Source: Candidatus Nanopelagicales bacterium (GTDB taxonomy: Bacteria; Actinomycetota; Actinomycetes; S36-B12). From it: 12,170 nt of DNA. The notes beneath the pieces were generated by a model, which saw only the letters and a list, made by a program, of their open reading frames with translations, was not told where the DNA came from and made no database searches. Of the stretch, positions 6,514-12,170 are shown piece by piece (positions within the stretch are counted from its first letter, which is position 1; each line of letters begins with the position of its first letter). The DNA lies in NCBI GenBank assembly GCA_023264215.1, contig JALQSY010000038.1, positions 1 to 12,170 of the forward strand, read 5' to 3'. Position numbers and translations under genes: made by a program.

Positions 6514-7542
6514 TCAGCCCTCGATGAGCACGATCTCGTCGACGTCATCGCGCAGTCGCAGCCGCACGTGATCGCCCGGGTTGGCTCCCCCGAATTCAGC
6601 GGTCAGCAGGTCAGCGATGAGGGTCGATCCGCCGTGCTCGACGGTGAGTCGCGTGAGCGGGCCAAGGAAGACGACCTCGCGCACGGTGTCCGCGCCCGAT
6701 CCGTCCATGTCCACGGCGATCTGCTCGGGTCGGACCACGGCGAGCCTGGCGCCGGGTGTGGTGACCGTGCCGGGGACGCTGCGATTGAGCACGCGCCAGC
6801 GATCCCCGTCGGCCTGGGCCGGGATGCGATTGACCGTGCCGACGAAGCCGGCGACGAACGCGCTGTCGGGCTGCTCGTAGAGCGCGCGCGGCGGGTCGAT
6901 CTGCTCCAGGCGACCGTGGCTCATCACCCCGACTCGGTCGGCGATCGCCAGCGCCTCGTGCTGGTCATGCGTCACGAAGAGCGTGGTAACACCGATCTCC
7001 CTCTGCACCCGGCGGATCTCCTCGCGCAGTGAGTCGCGCACCTTCGCGTCCAGGGCCGAGAGCGGCTCGTCGAGGAGAAGCACGCGGGGGTTCGACGCGA
7101 GGGCGCGCGCGAGAGCGACGCGCTGGCGCTGACCGCCGGACATCTGGTGCGGGAACTTGTCGGCGTGCTCCGTCAGGCCCGTGACGGCGAGCAGCCGATC
7201 GACCGTGTCCTTGCGCTCGGCGCTGCCGGCCTTGCGGAGCTTGAGCGCGAACTCCACGTTCGCCCGTCCCGTCATGTTGGGAAAGAGGCTGTACTCCTGG
7301 AAGACCATGCCGAAGTTGCGCTTCGGCGTCGGCACGTAGGTGATGTCATCGCCTCCCACCGTCACCGTCCCGGCGTCGGCCTTCTCGAAGCCCGCGAGGA
7401 TCCGCAGCGCCGTGGTCTTGCCGCAGCCGCTGGGCCCGAGCAGGCAGACGAGCTCGCCGGACTCGATCTCGAGGGTGAAGTCGCTGAGCGCCACCGTCGA
7501 TCCGAACTCCTTGCGGATACCGGACATGACTACCTTCGCCAT
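6514..7542 (-). CDS. ABC importer ATP-binding protein (PotA/FbpC-like)
   Basis: A 342-residue ATPase that powers the importer. Walker A is GPSGCGKT (36-43), the Q-loop is FQEYSLFP (Gln82), the signature is MSGGQRQRVALARAL (134-148), Walker B is VLLLDEP (154-160) with the D-loop LSALDA, and the switch histidine is His192 in VTHDQHEAL. Residues from about 240 onward form a TOBE-type domain, as in polyamine, iron and phosphonate transporters. I choose ATG at 7542 because AGGAG lies four bases before it; GTG at 7545 is possible but too close to that site. The ATG overlaps the permease stop by one base (TGATG). It pairs with the two permeases and the binding protein upstream. Confidence 0.95.
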   Translation of the reverse strand: MAKVVMSGIRKEFGSTVALSDFTLEIESGELVCLLGPSGCGKTTALRILAGFEKADAGTVTVGGDDITYVPTPKRNFGMVFQEYSLFPNMTGRANVEFALKLRKAGSAERKDTVDRLLAVTGLTEHADKFPHQMSGGQRQRVALARALASNPRVLLLDEPLSALDAKVRDSLREEIRRVQREIGVTTLFVTHDQHEALAIADRVGVMSHGRLEQIDPPRALYEQPDSAFVAGFVGTVNRIPAQADGDRWRVLNRSVPGTVTTPGARLAVVRPEQIAVDMDGSGADTVREVVFLGPLTRLTVEHGGSTLIADLLTAEFGGANPGDHVRLRLRDDVDEIVLIEG

Positions 7543-8342
7543 CACACTCCTGCCGCTTGTAGGTCCATGCCGCGCTTGCGCAGCGCGCGTACGCCGATCC
7601 AGATGATGAGGGCCGTGAGGAGCATGACGGCGAGGGCCAGGGCCATCCCGGCCCGCGGCTCAGAGCGCTGGAATTCGGCCATGAAGGTCGGCAGCGTCTC
7701 CTTGAGCAGCAGGGCCGCGAACGCGAACTCACCGAGCACCAGCGCCGCGGTCAGGACCGAGGCGGCGATGATCGCGCCGATCATGTTGGGCACGATGACG
7801 CGCACGATGATCGTGAATGTCGATGCGCCCATCACCCGGGCCGCTTCGTAGAGAGTCCGCGCGCCTATCGCGCGCAGGCCTGCGTCGATCGCGCGATAGG
7901 AGAACGGCAGCGCCCACAGGACATAGAACGGCACAAGGCTGTAGGGGCTGGCGAGGAACCACGGCACGGTGTTGCGGAAGGTCGCGGCAACGCCGACGAC
8001 CAAGGCGACCGGCGGGACGACCCAGGGCAGCAGCGTGATGGCGGTCATGAGGGTGCGCAGTTGCGGCGCCTTGATCTCGACCAGGGCCGCGAGCGGGAGC
8101 AGGAGCACGAGCGTGAGCCCGATGGCGAGGGCCGCCAACTGCAGGCTGATGAGCGCCGCGCGCTGGAACTCCGGATTGCCAAATACCTCGAACAGCCCCG
8201 TGAGGCTCCACCCCTCGAGGAGCTTCTCCGGGGTGAGCAGGACCACCGGCACCGACTGGAAGGCGAACCTCGCCATCGCCAGCAGCGGCACGAAGAAGTA
8301 CAGGCCGAGCAGGACCAGGAAGATCGTGCGCAGGACCCTCAT
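7542..8342 (-). CDS. ABC importer permease, second subunit
   Basis: A 266-residue inner-membrane permease with about six predicted hydrophobic segments, roughly at residues 6-24, 62-88, 100-120, 133-150, 180-210 and 232-252. The cytoplasmic EAA loop that docks onto the ATPase is YEAARVMGASTFTIIVRVI, followed by VPNM (Glu166, Gly172). This places it in the binding-protein-dependent transport inner-membrane family, the PotC/PhnV-like half. The ATG at 8342 shares ATGA with the stop of the first permease. It would form a heterodimeric channel with that subunit. Confidence 0.93.
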   Translation of the reverse strand: MRVLRTIFLVLLGLYFFVPLLAMARFAFQSVPVVLLTPEKLLEGWSLTGLFEVFGNPEFQRAALISLQLAALAIGLTLVLLLPLAALVEIKAPQLRTLMTAITLLPWVVPPVALVVGVAATFRNTVPWFLASPYSLVPFYVLWALPFSYRAIDAGLRAIGARTLYEAARVMGASTFTIIVRVIVPNMIGAIIAASVLTAALVLGEFAFAALLLKETLPTFMAEFQRSEPRAGMALALAVMLLTALIIWIGVRALRKRGMDLQAAGV

Positions 8343-9190
8343 GTCGACGCCCACTTCGCCGTGCGCCGCTGGAGGATGGCGATGAGGAGCAGGCTGACCA
8401 GGAGCAGCGTGATCGTCCACAGGACGATGGCGTAGGCGAGGTCCTGCTCGCCGGTGATGACGTTGCCCTGCAGGAGGAAGCGGATCTGCAGCGGCACCAG
8501 CGCGGCACCCGGATTGAGAACGTACGCCGTGGCGTAGGCCGCGAACGAGTTGACGAAGAGCAGCAGCAGGCCACCGAGGAACGAAGGCACGAGCAGGGGA
8601 AGGGCGACCGAGCGCCAGTAGCGTCCCGAGCTCGCGCCCATGACAGCCGCAGCCTCTCCCCAGGTCGCCTTGAGACCGCCTACGGCGGGCATCATGACGA
8701 GGAACATCAGCGGGATCTGGAAGTACAGGTAGACGATCACCAGCCCCCAGAACTCCGACAGGCTGAACCCGGAGTTGGGCAGGTCGAAGCCGGCCAGGCC
8801 GAGCACTTTGGTGATGACGCCCTGGGTGCCGATCGCCGCGATGAAGGCGAAGGCGAGCGGGATGCCACCGAGCTGCGCCGCCACGGCGGACCAGGAGTCG
8901 ACCGTCGAGCGCAGCCACTTCGGGCGGGTCAGGCTCTTGAGACTGAGCGCGAGGAGCAGGCCCAGGACCCCGCCGAGGATGGCGCTGGTGACGGCGAGCG
9001 CCAGGGAATTGATGAACGCGGTGCGATAGGACCCCTCGAGCGCCCGCTGCATGGCGCTGAAGCCGAAGGATCCACCGGGCGTAAAGGCCTTGATCGCCAG
9101 GCCGATGGCCGGGACGAAGAGGAAGAGGCCGACGAAGGCGAGGAACGGCACCGCCACGACCACCGTGGCGGTGTCGAACCTCCTCCTCAC
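8339..9190 (-). CDS. ABC importer permease, first subunit
   Basis: A 283-residue integral membrane protein with hydrophobic spans near residues 8-30, 60-84, 103-122, 147-170, 199-221 and 252-273. The EAA loop is WGEAAAVMGASSGRYWRSVA followed by LPLLVPSF (Glu179, Gly185). It is the PotB/PhnU-like partner of the second permease. The start is GTG at 9190, chosen because AGGGGAGAGG ends five bases upstream and RRRFDTATVVVAV then gives a normal basic N-terminus before the first span. Readings further upstream lack support. The stop overlaps the next permease by four bases. The 74-base gap to the binding-protein gene contains hairpins. Confidence 0.93.
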   Translation of the reverse strand: MRRRFDTATVVVAVPFLAFVGLFLFVPAIGLAIKAFTPGGSFGFSAMQRALEGSYRTAFINSLALAVTSAILGGVLGLLLALSLKSLTRPKWLRSTVDSWSAVAAQLGGIPLAFAFIAAIGTQGVITKVLGLAGFDLPNSGFSLSEFWGLVIVYLYFQIPLMFLVMMPAVGGLKATWGEAAAVMGASSGRYWRSVALPLLVPSFLGGLLLLFVNSFAAYATAYVLNPGAALVPLQIRFLLQGNVITGEQDLAYAIVLWTITLLLVSLLLIAILQRRTAKWAST

Positions 9191-9225
9191 GTCGGCCTCT
9201 CCCCTTCGATCTGATGGATCCGATG

Positions 9226-9275
9226 GCCTGCGTCCGGGTCTCCCCCGGCGAGGCCGCACTGACCTTACTGGTCAG
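9226..9275 (-). other. Two hairpins between the binding-protein and permease genes
   Basis: The first stem, CTGACC (9259-9264) with GGTCAG (9270-9275), encloses the TAA stop of the binding-protein gene in its loop. The second, CCGGG (9234-9238) with CCCGG (9244-9248), is flanked by GCCT/AGGC (9226-9229 and 9251-9254). Neither has a T-run, so read-through is expected. Such hairpins often protect the upstream message, letting the binding protein exceed the permeases in amount. That role is inferred. Confidence 0.45.
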
Positions 9276-10431
9276 CGACCATCGGCCCCCAGTTCTCGGT
9301 GATGAGTGCCTTGGCCTTGTCGGTCTGCTCCTGGGTCGGGAACGAGATCGCGGCAATGACCTCCGCCGGCGGGAGATTGGCCGCGATCTCGTCGGAGATC
9401 AGGCCCTGCTCCAGCAGTGCGGCGTAGCGGGCGGGGATGGCGCCACCCTCGAGGTAGCCCAGCGCGCCGTCGTTGCTCACCAGGTGGTTGAGCCACAGGC
9501 GAGCGGCGCAGGGGTGCGGGGCCTCGGTGACCACGGACTGCGCGTAGTAGCCGCCGTACACGCCGTCAGCGGGCACGATCACCTGGAAGTCGAAGCCGGC
9601 CTCCTCGAGCGCCGGGCGCAGGCCCGGGAAGTTGTACGTCCAGTCCAGCGCGATGGGCACCTCGCCGGACAGCACTGCCGCCTCGGTGACGTCGATGGTC
9701 TGCAGGTTGCCCAGGCGCTTGAGCTCGGCGAAGTACTCGATGCCGGGCATGACATCGTCGAAGGACCCGCCATTGGCGAGCGCCGCGGCGACGACCGCCG
9801 CGAATGCCGCGCCGGCCTCGCGGGGATCGCCATTGATGGTGACCTGGCCCTTGTACTCGGGCTTCTTCAGGTCGGCCCAGGTCTTGGGGACGTTGGGCTG
9901 GATCGTGGCGTTGGTCGCGATCGCGAGGACGCCGTAGTAGGACCCGACCCAGGTGCCGTCCTCGCCCTTGAGCGATGCGGGGATCTCGTCCCACACCACC
10001 GGCTTGTAGGACTCCAGGTAGCCCGCGTCCTTGGCCTGCTGGACGAAGGACGGTCCGATGTCGAGGACCTCGGGCATGTCCGGCTGGCCGCGCAGGGTCT
10101 CGACGGCGGTGAGCTCGTCAGCGGAGGACGCATCGGGGTTCATCACAGGCGCCTCGATGCCGTACTTCTCGGTAAAGGAGTCGAGGATGCCGCGGTAGTT
10201 GGCCCAGGTGTCGGGCAGGGCGATGAGGTTGACCTTGCCCTCCTCCTTGGCCTTGGCCGCGATCTCATCGATGGTCGTGCCGCACTCGGCTCCGGCGGCT
10301 GCCGAGGTGGCGGCCGACGACTCCGGTGCTGCGGAACTCGAACCGGAGTCCGAGGACCCCGAGCACGCGGCCAGGAGCAGGGCTCCGGCCGCCAGGGCGG
10401 GTACCGCCATCTTCATAAAGGGGCGTCGCAT
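9265..10431 (-). CDS. ABC importer solute-binding lipoprotein
   Basis: A 388-residue extracytoplasmic binding protein. The signal peptide is MRRPFMKMAVPALAAGALLL with lipobox LAAC (Cys23), so it is lipid-anchored to the outer face of the membrane. A Ser/Ala/Glu-rich linker to about residue 48 precedes the ligand-binding domains. Segments such as LIALPDTWANYRGIL, GVLAIATN, KTWADLKKPEYKGQV and LDWTYNFPG are typical of the spermidine/putrescine, iron and 2-aminoethylphosphonate group of binding proteins. The ATG at 10431 follows GGAAGGA with a normal gap. It is first in an operon with two permeases, an ATPase and a metallophosphoesterase. The ligand cannot be read from the sequence; the phosphoesterase makes a phosphorus-containing ligand the first guess. 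Confidence 0.93.
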   Translation of the reverse strand: MRRPFMKMAVPALAAGALLLAACSGSSDSGSSSAAPESSAATSAAAGAECGTTIDEIAAKAKEEGKVNLIALPDTWANYRGILDSFTEKYGIEAPVMNPDASSADELTAVETLRGQPDMPEVLDIGPSFVQQAKDAGYLESYKPVVWDEIPASLKGEDGTWVGSYYGVLAIATNATIQPNVPKTWADLKKPEYKGQVTINGDPREAGAAFAAVVAAALANGGSFDDVMPGIEYFAELKRLGNLQTIDVTEAAVLSGEVPIALDWTYNFPGLRPALEEAGFDFQVIVPADGVYGGYYAQSVVTEAPHPCAARLWLNHLVSNDGALGYLEGGAIPARYAALLEQGLISDEIAANLPPAEVIAAISFPTQEQTDKAKALITENWGPMVADQ

Positions 10432-10605
10432 GGTGTCCTTCCCGGGACGGGGTGTCCGTCCTCGTCCTGCCGTGTGTTGCATGCCTCGCGATCGTGGCCC
10501 CGGCGGGTGCCACTTCGGTGAACGCAGGCTAAACGCCGCGGGGCCGCTATGGGGCGACTTCGCACAGGTCACTTCACGCGGATGGGGCCCGCTGGACCCA
10601 CGCCC
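10432..10605. promoter_or_regulatory. Intergenic region that should hold the ABC operon promoter
   Basis: This 174-base gap lies between the methyltransferase end and the binding-protein start. On the minus strand TAGCCT (10531-10526) is a possible -10 with no good -35, and GTGACC followed after 17 bases by TAGCGG is an alternative. GGACG (10445-10449) and CGTCC (10457-10461) could form a small hairpin in the 5' leader. GAAGT occurs three times in slightly different settings. I see no convincing operator. Confidence 0.3.
10585..10599 (-). terminator. Weak hairpin after the methyltransferase gene
   Basis: GGGCCC (10585-10590) and GGACCC (10594-10599) form a six-pair stem, with one G-T pair, around a three-base loop about 7 bases beyond the gene end in the direction of transcription. 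No T-run follows, so it is at best a poor intrinsic terminator for the glycyl-tRNA synthetase and methyltransferase operon. Confidence 0.25.
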
Positions 10606-11247
10606 TCAGGCGGATCGAGCGTGCCGCGCCACGCCCACGAGGGTGGGCGCCACGGGGGGAAGCGCCATGAGGTTCGTCTGCGAGATTTCGGACAAATCAA
10701 ACCCCGCCGCGCGCAGGGCCGCACCGGTGTCCCGGTCGACGCGACATCCGCCGGCCAGGTGCGGCCAGACGGGGCCGACGGCCCGTTGCAGCCCGCGCAG
10801 CACGGAGCGCGGTCGCGCTCGGACGTGCTCGAGCACGTGCAACGTCCCTCCCGGGCGCAGCACCCGGCGAATCTCCGCCAGCGCGTCGTGAGGGTCGTCG
10901 ACCGAGCACAGCACGTAGGCGACGAGGACCGAGTCCACGCAGTCATCGGGCAGCGGGATCCGCTCGGCGGGCGCGTCGACGACCTCGGTCGCTACGCCGC
11001 GATCGGTGAGCGCGCGGACTCGCGCCCGCGCGGCGTCACGCATCGATGCGCTGGGCTCCAGGGCGACGACGGAGGTCACCGCGTCAGGCAGGTGCTCCAG
11101 GTCATGTCCGGGCCCGAGGCCGACGATGAGCAGGCGGCCGCGCGCGTCAGCGAGCACGCGACGACGCAGGTCGCCCAGACCCGTGCGCTCGCCCAGGGCC
11201 GCGATCACCGCATACGCGCGGGTGAAGACGGGGTGATCGCTGTCCAC
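10606..11247 (-). CDS. Class I SAM-dependent methyltransferase, METTL7/TMT1-like
   Basis: A 213-residue methyltransferase. Motif I for S-adenosylmethionine is LLIVGLGPGHDLEHL (GLGPG at 43-47), with the ribose-binding acid at Glu64 in VALEPS. Later come VLVAYVLCSVDDPHDALAEI and VLRPGG at 129-134, then LEHV at 139-142 and PVWPHLAGGCRVDRDT at 159-174. The VLCSV...RVLRPGG...EHV...W.H...GC...T order is that of animal METTL7 (TMT1) thiol methyltransferases and their bacterial relatives, which suggests methylation of small thiols or a similar acceptor. I start at GTG 11247, one base after the glycyl-tRNA synthetase stop; reading further upstream only gives that gene out of frame. There is no clear ribosome-binding site, so coupling to the upstream gene is likely. 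It has no membrane anchor, unlike the animal proteins. Confidence 0.85.
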   Translation of the reverse strand: MDSDHPVFTRAYAVIAALGERTGLGDLRRRVLADARGRLLIVGLGPGHDLEHLPDAVTSVVALEPSASMRDAARARVRALTDRGVATEVVDAPAERIPLPDDCVDSVLVAYVLCSVDDPHDALAEIRRVLRPGGTLHVLEHVRARPRSVLRGLQRAVGPVWPHLAGGCRVDRDTGAALRAAGFDLSEISQTNLMALPPVAPTLVGVARHARSA

Positions 11248-11248
11248 G

Positions 11249-12170
11249 TCAGCAGGCAGGCAGCCGCTCGGCCAGCCAGCCCTCGAGTGCGGCGAGCGGG
11301 ATCCGCTCCTGGGCCATCGTGTCGCGTTCGCGCACCGTGACCGCGTCATCCTCGAGAGTGTCGAAATCGACCGTCACGCAGTACGGCGTGCCGATCTCGT
11401 CCTGGCGCCGGTAGCGCCGGCCGATCGCGCCGGCATCGTCGAAGTCGATGTTCCAGCGCTTGCGCAGCTGCGCGGCGAGCTCGCGAGCGCGCGGCGAGAG
11501 CTGCTCGTTGCGCGACAGCGGCAGGACCGCCGCCTTGACCGGAGCGAGCCTTGGGTCCAGGCGCAGGACCACGCGCTTGTCGACGCCGCCCTTGGCGTTG
11601 GGCGCCTCATCCTCGTCGTAGGCGTCGAGGAGGAAGGCGAGCACGCAGCGCGTCAGTCCGGCCGCCGGCTCGATGACATAGGGGACCCAGCGCTCCTCGG
11701 TCTCCTGGTCGTAGTACGACAGATCGGTGCCGGAGTGCGTCGAGTGGGTGGACAGGTCGAAGTCGGTGCGATTGGCGATGCCCTCGAGCTCGGCCCACTC
11801 CGATCCGGCGAAGCGGAATCGGTACTCGATGTCGACGGTGCGCTTGGAGTAGTGGCTGAGCTTCTCCTTGGGGTGCTCGAACATCCGGAGGTTCTCCGGA
11901 TCGATGCCGAGGTCGACGTACCAGTCCCAGCGCTGCTGGAGCCAGTACTCGTGCCACTCCTCGTCGGTGCCGGGCTTGACGAAAAACTCCATCTCCATCT
12001 GCTCGAATTCGCGGGTGCGGAAGATGAAGTTGCCCGGGGTGATCTCGTTGCGGAAGCTCTTGCCGGTCTGGCCGATCCCGAAGGGGGGCTTCTTGCGCGC
12101 CGCATTCATGACGTTGAGGTAGTTGACGAAGATGCCCTGCGCGGTTTCCGGGCGCAGATAGTGCAGACCC
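11249..12170 (-). CDS. glyS: Glycyl-tRNA synthetase, class II dimeric type (partial, 5' end off window)
   Basis: The C-terminal 306 residues of an enzyme of about 460 that charges tRNA-Gly with glycine in the cytoplasm. The visible part begins in class II motif 2 with [20 protein letters not shown], then [19 protein letters not shown] and [16 protein letters not shown], all hallmarks of the single-chain glycyl enzyme. Motif 3 lies around [16 protein letters not shown], and the anticodon-binding domain ends with [18 protein letters not shown] and a [18 protein letters not shown] segment. No frame breaks are seen. The methyltransferase follows after one base. An ATG at 12109 is internal and not the start. 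Confidence 0.97.
   Translation of the reverse strand, partial: GLHYLRPETAQGIFVNYLNVMNAARKKPPFGIGQTGKSFRNEITPGNFIFRTREFEQMEMEFFVKPGTDEEWHEYWLQQRWDWYVDLGIDPENLRMFEHPKEKLSHYSKRTVDIEYRFRFAGSEWAELEGIANRTDFDLSTHSTHSGTDLSYYDQETEERWVPYVIEPAAGLTRCVLAFLLDAYDEDEAPNAKGGVDKRVVLRLDPRLAPVKAAVLPLSRNEQLSPRARELAAQLRKRWNIDFDDAGAIGRRYRRQDEIGTPYCVTVDFDTLEDDAVTVRERDTMAQERIPLAALEGWLAERLPAC

Noticed and set aside
4901..6571. Plus-strand frame of 556 codons opposite the phosphoesterase
   Set aside because: Antisense shadow; the minus strand carries a full set of metallophosphoesterase motifs in one frame.

Overview
The window is GC-rich, gene-dense DNA with many GTG starts, 1-8 base gene overlaps, a class II glycyl-tRNA synthetase and small actinobacterial zinc-ribbon proteins. 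It most likely comes from the chromosome of an actinobacterium (Actinomycetota); I cannot place it to genus. I found no tRNA, rRNA, CRISPR array, insertion sequence or phage gene. Almost everything is on the minus strand; only two small genes (4529-5048) are on the plus strand.

Region A (1-4190, minus) is a sugar-catabolic operon read right to left: FGGY carbohydrate kinase, xylose-isomerase-like TIM-barrel isomerase, and a split transketolase (N-terminal then C-terminal subunit, the latter running off the left edge). All three junctions are 4-base stop/start overlaps. An AT-rich 32-bp imperfect palindrome overlapping a plausible promoter lies upstream of the kinase. Isomerase + kinase + two-subunit transketolase is the gene set of the transketolase-type D-apiose route (apiose to apulose, to apulose 4-phosphate, to DHAP plus xylulose 5-phosphate), so a branched-pentose substrate is the leading inference. 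The kinase has no ATG/GTG/TTG start upstream of its DAGTSS nucleotide-binding motif.

Region B (4213-5048) is a divergent pair of small operons. A 63-residue Cys-rich protein on the minus strand appears to be read from a leaderless promoter covered by a CsoR/CstR-like palindrome. An HU-family protein and a zinc-ribbon protein on the plus strand lie downstream of a perfect 15-bp Zur/Fur-like box. Two different metal (or persulfide) sensor-like sites therefore sit about 45 bp apart.

Region C (5045-10605, minus) is a complete ABC importer operon: lipoprotein solute-binding protein, two permeases, ATPase, and a cytoplasmic calcineurin-like metallophosphoesterase. The simplest reading is import of a phospho(di)ester or related compound followed by intracellular hydrolysis. 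The substrate is not readable from the sequence.

Region D (10606-12170, minus) holds the C-terminal two thirds of glycyl-tRNA synthetase and, one base after it, a class I methyltransferase that resembles animal METTL7/TMT1 thiol methyltransferases.
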